Shown here piece after piece: positions 42,112 through 53,527 of a stretch of DNA of 64,000 nt. The DNA is from Prostheceraeus crozeri (Eukaryota > Platyhelminthes > Polycladida > Euryleptidae). Under the pieces are notes generated by a model, which was not told the DNA's origin, made no database searches, and worked only from the letters and a program-made list of their open reading frames with translations. The DNA is taken from NCBI GenBank assembly GCA_907163375.1, contig CAJQUW010006306.1:558001-622000 (forward strand). The letters run 5' to 3'. A program made the position numbers and the translations under genes. The stretch's first letter is position 1; each line of letters opens with the position of its first letter.

Positions 42112-42775
42112 ACTTTGTCTACCTGGGAGGTGCAATCCAGAATGACGGAGGGGCGGAATCAGAGGTGCGGAGGCGAATTCGAGCAGGTGCGAATGCGTGG
42201 AGACGAGTGGAAGGAGTGATGACAGACAGACGGATCTCAAAGAAGCTGAAGGGCAAAGTGCTTAATGTATGTGTGATCCCAGCATGCACATATAGATTAG
42301 AAACAGTGGTTCTCAAACAATAACAGCTGAGAAGACTTGAGGTGTGTGAGAATAACTGGATAAGACGAATTGCGGGTGCAAAGTTGGTGGATCGAAGAAG
42401 ATTGAGTGATCTGAGGAAAGAGCTGGACCTGAAAAGAACGTTGAGACAAAGAGTGGTGCGGAGCAGATTGAAGTGGGCAGGCCATGTGGCACGTATGCCG
42501 ACAGAGAGACTACCATTACGAGCAAAGGAAATGAATTGTGAAGGAAGAAGACAAAGAGGAAGGCCAAAGACGAGGTGGAAGGACTGTATTGTAAAAGACG
42601 TGAGAATTGATAGAGATGATGAAGAATGACAAACAGCAGCGCAGGATCGAGTGGAATGGAGAAGAAAGGTGCAGAAGATCAGTCTGAAAGTGTGACTTTG
42701 TTTGTGTTTGTATTACGAACCTTACCCGTTTTCTTTTGTAAATGGAAATAAAAAAGGAGTTGCAAAAAAATCTTA
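42112..42775 (+). pseudogene. LINE 3' fragment with A-rich tail
   Basis: Reads YLGGAIQNDGGAESEVRRRI, AWRRVEGVM, CVIPACTYRLE, an in-frame stop at 42321, then LEVCENNWIRRIAG, LKWAGHVARMPTERLP, GRPKTRWKD and a second stop at about 42627, then DRVEWRRKVQKI and a last stop. This is the C-terminal part of an RTE-like/related LINE ORF2 beyond the palm. A short 3' UTR ends in AAATAAAAAAGG and AAAAAAA near 42775. The clean start within the ORF indicates 5' truncation at insertion. Two stops; otherwise the frame is well kept, so it is fairly young. Confidence 0.8.
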
Positions 42776-43127
42776 CTTGATAAATAACTAAATAACAGAT
42801 TGAACAAAGATGATTGTCTTTTCATTGTCTGCTTAATCGCTGAAATAGCATGGTCCGGGGCTGTAGGCCCATCGAAGTCACAAAAAACACTCTTTATTCA
42901 ACAATAGAATAACGCTACCTCTGTTGATCTATTTCTCTCTCTATTATCTCTGCGTGCAGTTAACACAACGGCCGAGTACTGTGATTTCAAGTTTTGTACA
43001 AATAGATTTATCACAGGTCTATCGAAAAAGTAGAATTGAGGTTTATCAAGATCAATTTCAATTCCAATTCCAGTAGATTTAAATATCATCGATTCCATTT
43101 CCAATTAAGACGGTCGTCAAGATAGAA

Positions 43128-44435
43128 GGCGAATTCGTCGTCATACACGAAGATGCTACTTGCCATCGTGAATTTCCTCTTTGAACACTCTTCATTCTCT
43201 TCGACTCCGTCCATTGCCTCGATATTCTCCTTTCCAAAGCATCACAGGGATTGCTATCTCTATCTTAAGAAGCGTTCTTTTACGACATTTGACATGTCCA
43301 GAAACTCAAAAGATCTTTTTCTGATCGAGAGAGAGCTAGACTGGAAGGCATAAATCTTCAAAGGATTCGAATCAAAATCTTAAAGGATTTGGTTGAGGAA
43401 AATGCTAACAACATAACAAGAGACAAATGCACTTGCTTTATGAAAAGTGCTTTCATTTGAAATTATAGTGGAATGGGACAAACTTTGGCTCAATAATATA
43501 TGTCATATATTATTTATATATATATATTATAATGATATATGTTTTATAATAATAATTTAATTATAAATATATATTATATATAATTCGATATAGATTTCTA
43601 TTTTTAAAATTTTTGGTGTTACATCTCATTTTTCTACTGAGATAATTTGATTTATCCTGTTTTAACATTTCAACGAATTAAACGATTTCTTTAATGTGAT
43701 GGTTAAAGACATAGAAATTTCGTGAAACATTGACGACAAATGTTTTGTTAATGAGATTGATTGAAAGTATGAACATCCAAACTACTGGTATATGATTTGC
43801 TCATCGTCAAAGCTAGGGTTAAAAAATGGTTTGAAATCGGGGAAAATATGATGCCCTATGTAATTGATAACTGTGCCATATTCTCGTAGATTCTGAATTT
43901 CATCTACTGAAATCATCCTGATAATCTGCACTCAAAAATTTCACATTCAAGCTTCAAATGAAATGTTCAGCTGCTTCAATGTTGCATTTCTAAAATTGAG
44001 CTCTAAAAAATTGATTGAAAACAGCATGATGCTATTTTACGCATTGATCGCAGAAAGGGATCTTGTTCAATCATCGTTTTGTTTCATTTAACACATGTAG
44101 CTAGGATAAACATTTCGTTCGCTATACAAGTAATGGGAAATTGGTGCATGATTTTAGACATCGAAGAACTCTATTGTTCTCAGAATTCATTTTTGAAAGA
44201 ACAGTGAAATTTTGAGCTAACTAACTTGATGCAGGTTAAAAATGTGATTCCAATATTCGAACAGGCATCATTCCAGATAAATTGAATTGAAAATTACTGA
44301 GAAAACTGTGTGTCCGGATAAACTTCCAAAACTGTGATCAGCTATTCATAGAAAATCAAATAGAAAATGCCACCCTTGCAAAGCATAGTCCAGAAATGCC
44401 ACCGTGACAACCAGTATGCAGATTTTGCCATCGAC
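43128..44435 (-). repeat. Right copy of the large inverted repeat (partner 32400-34215)
   Basis: Contains the same blocks as 32400-33485 and 34128-34215 in inverse order without the 640-bp insert, so it shows the uninterrupted arrangement. An AT-rich run of TATATAT and TAATAA words at 43496-43590 is specific to this copy. Confidence 0.75.
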
Positions 44436-44572
44436 TGTGCAGATTTACAGGATCTAAATTTAGATTGACGACAAGTGTGCAGATTTTGCCAAGTGCTTTA
44501 CAATTTAAGAATTTCTGTATTTATATTGACATCAAGTGTGCAGATTGTGACACCAGCTACGGTAAAAGGTAT

Positions 44573-44700
44573 ATTTTTTGCACGATGAGGGTCATTTATC
44601 GTCCGTCGAGCAATAAATAATGAACGTTAGAATTCCGCCGTGCAATTTGCTTGTGACATCATAGAATACACCGAACCTACGTCATGCTGACGTTTCAGAT
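44573..44700. repeat. Repeat pieces shared with 36790-37440
   Basis: GCACGATGAGGGTCATTTAT and following bases recur directly at 36790-36835. 44628-44696 recurs inverted at 37368-37433 (ACCGAACCTACGTCATGC). The two pieces are contiguous here but flank a MITE at the other locus. Confidence 0.7.
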
Positions 44701-44739
44701 ACAATTTCTCTTTTGACATCAAATATGCAGATTGTGACA

Positions 44740-45246
44740 TGAGAAAAAGTATATTAGATTAACTTCAGTGGATTCATAAAGTCTAAGAATAGGGCTATAA
44801 TATTTGGCATGGAGCATCTTTAAGTCACTCCTCATCATATGCATGTGCTGCTATCATGCTCTTTGATGCATGCGTAAATGTAGTCAAATGTGGTGAAAAT
44901 TTACCAAAAATGTTGTGCATGCAACTTAGGGAGACTTGCTAAACTTCAGCGCACGGAAAATTTACAATGTACATGAACATGAAAGAAAATTGCCCAAAGA
45001 CATTCATGCCAAAATTTGTGAATTTGTGGCTTTAGACCAAGAACTTTCTCACTTAATTAGAGAAAGCAATTAAAATCTCATATTTATCGAAAAATTCAAT
45101 CTGCTTTCCAATAGATTTATATTAGGAACATGGTAGAACCCGGCAGACGCGTGTTTTTGCAGTAGTCGTAGAGTGTCGTCCACATCATTCTGTGTAAGTC
45201 TCATTTAGGTCTCATTCCCTGCAGAAACTCACTCTGGCTGCCGGAC
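44740..45246. mobile_element. Foldback MITE copy, left end missing
   Basis: The right end TCCCTGCAGAAACTC.CTCTGGCTGCCGGAC is followed by TA. The interior shares GGCATGGAGCATCTT.AAGTCA and TTAATTAGAGAAAGC. The matching left terminus is not seen. Confidence 0.7.
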
Positions 45247-45261
45247 TACCGCGATTGTAGA

Positions 45262-45639
45262 TAACACAACGTAAATCGAATGAGGGGCAGTCCGAAGTTT
45301 TCAGTAGAAGTACGATTTTCGATGTTTTCTCTGATTATGTGAGAAGTAGGCTACTAAGTCTCGAGTCATAACTTTTGGCATGGAATGTCTTTAAGTTATG
45401 AGCACAAGCAATATTTCAGCTAAATTTAGCAACATTTAACCGCATTTTTGTATGCCGATCATATGTGTTTATCTTTGATAGCGAAAACTTCACTCTGATT
45501 CCTATTGGATTTACATGCCTTTATCTTTGATACCGCGTAGCAGACGCGCATTTTTTGTTGTAGTCATTGGGCATACATCATTCTAAAAAGAACCATTTTC
45601 GGCCTCGTTCCGTGCAGAGACTCGTTGTGGCTGTGGGAC
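45262..45639. mobile_element. Foldback MITE copy, diverged and truncated
   Basis: Carries TTTTCTCTGATTATG, GGCATGGAATGTCTTTAAGT and a right end GCCTCGTTCCGTGCAGAGAC...GGGAC. Its left start abuts the previous copy. Confidence 0.65.
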
Positions 45640-46120
45640 TTCTTCTGTTAACCTCGATCCAAGCAATTTCTTCAGAACTCCTGAAAATTGAAATTCGGAT
45701 GTTGGTATCGATTAAAAATCTGATTGCAAGCTATTTTGATCATATTGAAAGAAACATCGCATAATAATTATTGGCAAGCTTAATCACTGTCTATCTTTTG
45801 GCTCTTGCTGTCTTCAGTCAATTGTTATTACTTAAGTTCTTGCTTTGTAATGACCCTACTTTTAAATTTCTATTCCTCCATCCCCTATGTCTCCGTGTAT
45901 TTTCTAAGTAGACGAAAAACTGTCTAAATACTGACGAAAGTTTCAGATATCTATACATCTCCATATGATAATCTAAATTCCCATGAGATTGCTATAGTAG
46001 ATTAAATGACCTACAGACCAGGAGGTTTTTAATTGAATATTTAATCTATTGTAGCGGTAGTATAAAAGAACTCACAACAATTATAATGTATTAGAATGAT
46101 AAGAAAGCTTACTGCAGAAG
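45640..46120. other. No gene seen
   Basis: No domain or repeat recognised. Confidence 0.5.
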
Positions 46121-46123
46121 AAG

Positions 46124-46395
46124 TCAAAAGTTACATCCACTGAATGTGCAGTTATTAAACACAAATGTAGACTTGTCTGTGTTGTTTGACTGTTGATTCA
46201 CTTGTCTTGTAACTGATGAATATTCTCCGGAAAGAATGTCACTCATTTGTCTCTCCATTGAATTTTGTGCCACATATACTTCGTCGGAATTGGAGATGTA
46301 GCCAATTCTTTTCTTTGTGACTTCTCGAGGGATCCCGGCCTCAACTAAACGAGTCTTTGCAGCTCTCGTCTGCGGATGTTGTTGCTTGATCTTCC
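46124..46395 (-). pseudogene. Tyrosine recombinase (Crypton-like) C-terminal fragment
   Basis: About 88 codons on the minus strand ending at a TGA (46124-46126). HPQTRAAKTRLVEAGIPREV corresponds to the His-x-x-Arg helix of Crypton/DUF3504-type recombinases. VTKKRIGYISNSDEVYV aligns with the RTGH...Y block, with Tyr where the second His is usual, followed by ERQMSDILSG and a C-terminal TFVFNNCTFSGCNF like the short beta-strand tails of many such proteins. A stop lies just upstream, so only this end survives. It differs strongly from the recombinase at 35.2 kb. Confidence 0.6.
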
Positions 46396-46399
46396 ATTT

Positions 46400-47650
46400 T
46401 TTATTTTATTTTTCTCTAGAACGATTGCGTCAATGTGCTGGCTAATGTCATGGAATGCAAAAATTGCTATTATTATCAAGAAGAGAATCAAATTTTAAAT
46501 TTCAGATCTATGGTAATAGTTGATTTTTGCATCTTGCATGTAAAGAATGGACATCTGTAAACGACAAGACATGCTACTGACACCAGACATGACACAAATG
46601 CATTAATTTCCTTGCATAAACCATAGAATTCTATAGTAATAAGCACTATAGACATCTACATGTAACATAGATAAATCATAGATGTAACAGAAATCATAGA
46701 TGTACTATGTCATTGATGTCGGAATAGAAATACGGATAAATCACTGAATCTCTGATTTAAACAGTGATATCAACTCGTCTTCGCTTCACTCAGACTCGTA
46801 GATTATCACTGTTTAAATCCTCGATTCAGTGCTTTATCCTATACTTAAAGCACCTGTGAATTCTGCTAAACTGATGCATTATTACGTATCAATCTATCGA
46901 TAATAATTTGAAATTATTATTGTCTTCTGAATAATCCAACCTACATGTAATGTTCTTTTTATTTGCACTTGAGTCGAATATTTGTTTCCATTTCCAAAAG
47001 AGGCCATAGGGATAGATATGACTAACTGTTACTCCCTCTTTTATTCGTAAAAATGGAACATAGGAACACCATTTGAAAATGCACTTTGAATCAATCAGTG
47101 TGGTGCATCAAATAAAAAATAAGTATGACAAGAAGACATTGACTTATCAGCCAGCGGTGAAATTGGATTGTTTTGCACTTCAAGAAATTTGCATGCACTT
47201 CACAATTATCTTCTTGCGGTTATTTATTGTTTTCTTCGAAATCTGTATGTTTTAAGTATGTTAGTACACAATTAAGATTTCACAATAATGCGTTCCCTTT
47301 TGAAGTTCAAACTGTCGAAGATTTATTGCGCTTTGATGTTTAGAGATTCATTCGTTAATTAATATCAATCCAACTGTTGAAGGCTTTCGTTTCTTTTCAA
47401 AAAAGTTATTAAATGTTCTCCCTTCGGCTTAATGCACTGCCGTTTAATCAAAGTCATCTGAACGTCAACATGTTCTTATGAACTCCTGTGTTACCAATAA
47501 CTTACATGATTGTAGTAAAACGTTGAAAACAACAAAGTTGATGTTTGTGCCTTTGTGTGAAAGCCATATTGTAAGATTGAACCTTGAAGCTTTTTGTGTG
47601 TCTAGTTGAATCTCTTTGCTATAGAACATCGATGTTGAGTTGAGCAATTT
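46400..47650. other. No recognised gene; one hairpin
   Basis: Contains a palindrome at 46734-46842 and the open frame 47073-47255 without motif. Short (A)TCATAGATGTA words repeat at 46670-46710. Confidence 0.5.
46734..46842. repeat. Inverted repeat, ~35-bp arms
   Basis: ATAAATCACTGAATC...TTTAAACAGTGATA pairs with TATCACTGTTTAAA...GATTCAGTGCTTTAT across a spacer of about 35 bp containing ACTCG words. Confidence 0.75.
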
Positions 47651-47654
47651 CATA

Positions 47655-48437
47655 CAGCATTGTTCAAAAGTTTTGAAACACTTCTCATTTTTGGCGAATT
47701 TTTTGCTGTTGCAGTGAGGGTTGAATTGCTTGGTCTTTGTACCGACTTGGAATAGGGATATTTTGGTTTCATCAGAAAACATCACAGTTTTCTAAGTACA
47801 TTATCACATTCGTCCAGTGATAAATGCTGTTAACGTAGACAGAACACAACTCTCTCGTGAATAACTTTCTGAAATCAAAACGGTTTCTAAGCCGGTTTGC
47901 AGGGTCAGAAACCAAATGCTTTTGGTCAAACGGTGATATATTGTGACACCCATACACAAATTTCCTTAATGTGAGGACAAATTAGCTCGTTTTTCCGGGC
48001 CACACAAAGAAAGGATCACAGCACAAGATGATTGGCAACTTCTTGAGGGTTGGCCTGGTAGCTCCCCACGCGAAATGCTGGGTCAAAGAAAATATAGTGA
48101 ACAGGTGCTGCTGCTCTTCCTACATAGAAATAATCCATGTTGTGAAGCGCGTGCGGACTCAATAAATTTTGGTTGACTGCTGTAGGAAGCTTTTTGAATC
48201 CATACCAAAGTGTTCATAGTGTTAGAAAAAAAAGACAGTCTTGCTGATTACGAGACATCAAGATAGTGAAAACATAAGAGTTATAATGTTATTTTATATT
48301 ATCCATTGCTACTTAAGCTAAACTGTAGGTTACAGAGTCTGTAATGAAATAATAAAGCATTTTGATGATGCATAATCAACGTTTTTTTCGTGATTTCGAC
48401 AAAAATGAAAGTGTTTCAAAACGTTTGAACAGCACTG
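47655..48437 (-). mobile_element. Decayed Tc1-type transposon, 0.78 kb, TA-flanked
   Basis: The left end CAGCATTGTTCAAAAGTTTT and the right end (inverted) CAGTGCTGTTCAAACGTTTT continue into GAAACACTT(T/C)..ATTTTTG. TA lies on both sides (47653-47654 and 48438-48439). A minus-strand frame inside (about 47957-47700) reads SVYVNSIYHWTNVI...VFSDETKISLFQ, the first catalytic Asp region of Tc1 transposases. The C-terminal DPIENVW part is missing, so it is internally deleted. Confidence 0.8.
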
Positions 48438-48649
48438 TATGTTGGAGGATATTTCACCGATTATTAACCACCTGCAGCATTGCAAATGAAATAATTACAC
48501 ACTGAGTTTCATTCTCAGATAAAAAATAGGACCAGGCACGAACTGCTGCTATTTCATCATTTTCTATCAGGAATCATGAAAGGTAGAATTTAAAAGTAGC
48601 ATTTGTTGAATATTCGTAGACATTAGCTCTACGTGCGTATATCAAGTAA

Positions 48650-48895
48650 AATCCCATGTCTACTGTCCTTTTAAATTATTACGAAATTCAATCGATTCCC
48701 ATGCCTTCCAATCGTGTCGCAGAGCAATGTGTCATGCATCACTCGAGAGCTTGCATTCTCAACTTTCAAACGAGCCGTTCTAAACTTGCATCCGTTATTG
48801 TATTTTCTGGACAGTGGTCAAATAATACAAATCGCTAAATTTACAATTCCTAATCTTTCAAGAATAAAATGAATGAGTATGAGTAAAGCAGATTT
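48650..48895 (+). repeat. Solo terminal repeat of the long-TIR family at 57.9 kb
   Basis: Shares CGATTCCCATGCCTTCCAAT, TCGTGTCGCA, GAGAGCTTGCATTCTCA, CTTGCATCCG and GAATGAGTATGA with 57908-58170. No partner arm nearby. Confidence 0.75.
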
Positions 48896-48899
48896 CCTC

Positions 48900-49250
48900 A
48901 TCAAAATCGGCGACTAGGAGATCGGCGAGAGGAACTGACGCTTTGATCTTGTTATTTTATAATTTGTAGATTGTCACCCAACATCAGTAAAACGACGATT
49001 CTTACGCTATACTTGCATTCGTCTTGCAAGTTTTGGAGGGTCAAATATCACAAAATTCCCTCTGTTTATGTATGTAGATCCATGTGCTTCCGAGCATGGC
49101 ACACTCAATAATGCAATGATCTAGTATTCATTTAATCACTCAAAATGAGATTTATCATTTTTATGACTTTCACTGCAATTTTAAGGTAGACATTTTCTAC
49201 AGGAGGCAGAAATGCGAAATTCCTCGCAGCCAGTTGATAGACTGATTTGC
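48900..49250. other. No gene seen
   Basis: No motif. Confidence 0.5.
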
Positions 49251-49252
49251 TG

Positions 49253-49958
49253 TTAAAGATAATGAAAATGATTGTTGTGAATTCATTCAAAATGCTCCGA
49301 TCGCCTCGATTCTTTCAGATTCGAAGAATTCAGAATTGCGCAAATTGTCCCCTCGTTGTTCGATTTCTATGTTGTTATGTCAGCAGATTGTGCCATTTCA
49401 TAGGCATTACATGTTCCAATGCTTCATTTCTAGTCAGGCAGAAGAAGAGACGGCCTGCCTAATTCTGTGGTGGACACACTTTGGTGTGGACGGTATCCAC
49501 TTACGTGCACGATGTATTTCGGGCTTACTTGCTTACTATTTTATTTTGCAATCATTTCACCACGTGAGATCAATGCCACTGTAACTATGATCTGCTCTGA
49601 ATCGGTTCAATATCTGTCCAACAAAGGTCATTTTGTTCAGTACGGTACGTTGTTTGTATCAGCTGACAGATTTATCCATAGAAATCCGACGTTTCGCTTT
49701 GCGTAAGTTAGCATTTCGTTCACACATTGCTACCACGGCAACAGTCATTCAGGAATTCTGCGAAGTGACTGAGTGAACTGAATTCCTCAAGCCTACCAAT
49801 TTCTAAACAAGAAATCTGACGGACCAACATTACCGAGAAAACTTGTGCGAAATGATCTGAATTCTTCGAATTTGAAGGAATAGCGATCGAAGCATTTTGA
49901 AGGAATTTTCAGCAATCCGCCCGCGACGCACGACTTTTTTCCTATCTCAGCAAGGCTG
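49253..49958. mobile_element. Foldback pair of the 33.9-kb repeat family
   Basis: 49253-49340 and 49830-49958 are inverted relatives of each other (AATTC.TTCAAAATGCT.CGATCGC, TTCGAAGAATTCAGA). The ~490 bp between them includes unrelated short open frames. Possibly a nonautonomous element. Confidence 0.55.
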
Positions 49959-49959
49959 C

Positions 49960-50345
49960 GTCTACACGTTCAACTTCATTGCTGGCACTTTTCGATCCAT
50001 GATGAGTCAGAGAAAAATCAAATGAACCAACAAAGGCATGCCTCTAAGAATCGTGCTTTCTACGTTTGCCAAATAATAAAAATTTAATAAATGGTGATAA
50101 AGATAAATGCATTGATCTTATCAACTTTTTATTTTCTGAGTGTCAGCTAAAGTTCGGCCTGGCTCAACTTTAGTCATTGGATTTGGATATAGATAAACTG
50201 ACACAAATGCACCAAGACCAAAGTAGTCATTGAGACTCAAATAGCTTGTTGCTTTTGTTTTTACAGTGTTAAATTCTTACTACCATGTTGGCCAATACAT
50301 TGGAATGATTTCATCACAACATGCGATTATGTATTCTAGAAAAGA
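49960..50345. other. No gene seen
   Basis: No motif. Confidence 0.5.
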
Positions 50346-51420
50346 TGGATTCTTCTTCTTCTTCAGCCGTTTTCAGTCCACTGCTGGATAAAGGCCTCTA
50401 AACGATGTCGCCAACCCATCCATGTTTTTCCTTCCACTTTAGTTAGACTGTCCTCCCAATGCGTTCCCTGTCTTCCTCTTCTTCTTTTGCCGTCCCTCGG
50501 ATACCATTTCGTTACGGATTTTCTCTAGCGCCCATCTTTTCTTCTTTCCACATGTCCAGCCCAGCTCCATTTCAGCTTTGCTGCAGTCTACAGGACGTCA
50601 CTTACTCCTGTCTGTTGTCTAATCCATGTGTTCTTCTTTTTATCGCGTCTTGTAATCTTCAACATTTCTCTTTCCATCGCTCTTTGGGTAACTTAAAGTT
50701 TATTTCTATGCTCCTTCGTTGTCCTCCACACTCCGCATCCATATGTCAACACCGGGAGAATACACTGATCGAAGGCTTGTCTCTTAAAACACAGTGGTAT
50801 GTCACTCTTGAATATATCTTTTGCACGATTAAATGCTTGCCATGCTTGCATACATCTTCTACTGATTTCCTTAGCTATGTTGCTGTTCATATTTACTAAG
50901 TGACCAAGGTAAATATATTCTTGAACCTCTTCGATCTGCACGTTGTCGACACTCACCGGTTCCGAGATAGCACTGTTGTTTTTTCATGATTTTCGTTTTG
51001 CCTAAATTTATTTTTAGTCCTCTTTGTTTACTGGCAATTGCTGACTCTGTTATCATTCTTTGGAGAGTCCATATTTTCTGAGAAAATAACAATGTCGTCA
51101 GCAAATCGCAAATGACTCAAATTCATGCCATTAATATTTGTGACTTTTTTTATCTAGTCCAACGACCTAAAAACATCTTCAAGAACCGCCGCAAACAGTT
51201 TAGGAGAGATTGTATCACCTTGCTCTACTCCCCTAGTGACACTAAAAGGTCTACTCTCTTCTCCCATCCTGATAGCAGCTTGACTTTCACTGTAGATCGT
51301 CTTCAAGATATTCATTTATTTCACTTCTTCAAAAGATGGAGTAGCCTTTAGCAAATGCATCAACAACCTTAATCGTCAGTTTTCACTGGAAACAAAATCA
51401 TTTCAGTAAAGAAGAAATCT
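50346..51420 (-). pseudogene. RTE-type LINE, 3' half
   Basis: On the minus strand, in order: SQAAIRMGEESRPFSVTRGV, EQGDTISPKLF (motif B region), LRFADDIVIFSENM (catalytic box), KQRGLKINLGKTKIM, EYIYLGHLVNMN, QAFNRAKDIFK, KRQAFDQCILPVLTYG, and a C-terminal WMGWRHR...QQWTENG with a stop, followed by a (GAA)n tail that ends near 50346. RTE-type elements copy their RNA at a nicked site. At least two frame breaks and one stop are present, and the endonuclease and N-terminal RT are missing. It is a 5'-truncated dead copy. Confidence 0.85.
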
Positions 51421-51424
51421 TTTG

Positions 51425-52725
51425 CCACTAACTAGCTGATCCACCTTTCGCCGCCAATGTTACTGTCCATCTCTTAAACTTCGAATCACTGAGGCTTTTG
51501 CAATACCCCGGTGTAATTTCTCAGTCCACCAAAAGTTCAATCTTGTGTTTTAGTTTCCGGTGAGGTGTTGGTTTCATATTTTATACATTTTTCTTTGCAA
51601 CAGACCTGCAATTTTTGATTGGGTTGTGGTGTTGACCTGAACTACCTGGCCATTTCTCCAGGGCTGTTATGTTAGTTGAATACGAATAATTTCAAAAAAT
51701 CACCTTACCTGATTCATAGGATATGCTTACCTGCATAATCACATCATTGTTCATATCATACGTCTTCCCATGCATTCTTCTGAATGTTGTAAACACAATA
51801 ATTTCAATAAATGGCATAGACGTGCAACTTTAAATTTTTAAAAGATCATTTCACCGAAGAATTGTTACAATATGCACTTCCTTTATTCAGTTAAATAAAT
51901 ACTCGAAGGAAACATGTCTGGATAATCGAAAATTGCTGGATTTTTACTGGGATGTCTGATCTGAAACAAAAATCTCTCACGCATCTGGAGGACAGAATTG
52001 ACTTGTTTGGTAAACCGATAACACATCGGAGTATTGCAAAAGCCTGAGTCATTCCATAAGGAGATTGGCAGCAGTAGTTTTGATGACGGAAGGAGGGTCA
52101 AATAAATATTGACCGAAAAGTCCTTTACTATAACTGAAAACTGATGATTTAAGTTGTTAAGAAATATATGTTCCAGCATTTATGATGTGCTAGCATTTCT
52201 CTTCTAGAATTACCCACTTACGTATGCAGTAGCATTCTGTGATGACATTATTCTAGCTTATAGGGCGGCATGGTATATTATACTATGAAAGAACACGCTT
52301 TCTACTTTTTTGTTTTCTTTTATAAATTTATAGGCCTACTTTTTAAATTTTGTTTAGTGGTGTAATTTTTGTGTGTATTGTGGCGAAAAGGTAGAAATAG
52401 GATTTGTGTCTGTTTAATATTTTTGTTCGGAAAGGTATTTAAATATGACGATGCTTCAATATTTGCTGACAATACTCGCTACACAGCTTCCTTGATTTAC
52501 TCATTCTTGTCATTTTTAAGCAGGACCTGCAGAAGTAACTTTGATAAGAAACTCTGGGCCTTGAATTCTTGATAAAGAGAAATTTGGGCCACGGAGCATC
52601 AAGCGTTGAGACACATTGCTCTTCACCGAAGTTTATATATGATGTATAAGAGCCTAGAGCAAAGAGCTCACAAGAGTGCAAGTCAACATGCATTTTAAAG
52701 ACCTTGTACGTGCACATCAGTTTGT
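51425..52725. other. No recognised gene
   Basis: A minus-strand frame of 98 codons (52179-51883) has no motif I can assign. Confidence 0.5.
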
Positions 52726-52729
52726 AGCA

Positions 52730-53465
52730 CAGTCATTGCGAAAGATCCTAGAGACGCACCTTACCAAGCGGAGTGCCACAGGGCTCCGCCTGGCTCCACT
52801 GCTCTTCAATTTCTACATGGCAGATCTGCCCTGCACTATGAGCAAAAAATACAGACTCGCAGACGACCACGCGCTCGCCTATCGCGACAAAGACTTCCCA
52901 GCGATTGAACAAGCGCTCAGTTCAGATCTGGAAGAGATCGGCGATTACCTTCAGAAATGTCGATTAAAAATGACTATAAGAAAGACAGTTGGTAGCGCCT
53001 TCCACCTATCAAACAGACTGGCTAACTATTAATTGAACGTGACCTTTCATCAAAAAAGAATACCTTGCGACAAGACCCCGAAGTACCTTGGTGTTACATT
53101 AGACAGAGCTCTCACATCCAAAAAGCACATCCAAGGAGTAGCAGCTAAGATTGTCGCATGACGCAACCTTCTGCACCGTCTCGCAAACAACCAGTGGGAA
53201 GCTGACTTCACCGTTTTGAGAACCACCAGTATGCTGCACACCAGTATGGTCACCAGTATTTTTGTCAACAATATTACGGTGAATCCCACTGCGCATAGAA
53301 CAAAGTTGTTGGATAAATTAATTATATGCAAGTGGGCCTGCCCTCGACCTGAAGGATTGGGCAACTGCCGAACGGCTGAGTACTGGAGAGCAAGCTGGCA
53401 CCAGTGGAGCTAGTGGGCAAAGGGCGTCAGCTCCAACTACTGATGATGAAGATGACTGTTGTGGC
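52730..53465 (+). pseudogene. Jockey/CR1-group LINE fragment, RT palm to C-terminus
   Basis: Reads PSGVPQGS (in a neighbouring frame), LAPLLFNFYMADLP, a YADD-equivalent written as LADDHALAY, DLEEIGDYLQKCRLKMT, LSNRLANY and stop, LNVTFHQKRIPCDKTPKYLGVTLDRAL, RNLLHRLANNQWEADFTVLR, and a C-terminal WRASWHQW. All belong to one LINE family. The catalytic box has Leu for Tyr. At least two stops and frame changes. It ends about 60 bp short of the histone H1-like gene. Confidence 0.8.
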
Positions 53466-53527
53466 GAGTGTGGTGGTGCTCCATATATGGGCTACTTAAG
53501 CGTTCACAGGCTTAGCACTTTTGAAGT

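Noticed and set aside
53456-53527. Histone 3' stem-loop downstream of the H1-like gene
   Set aside because: No GGCTCTTTTCAGAGCC-like hairpin is present in the first ~100 bp after the stop.
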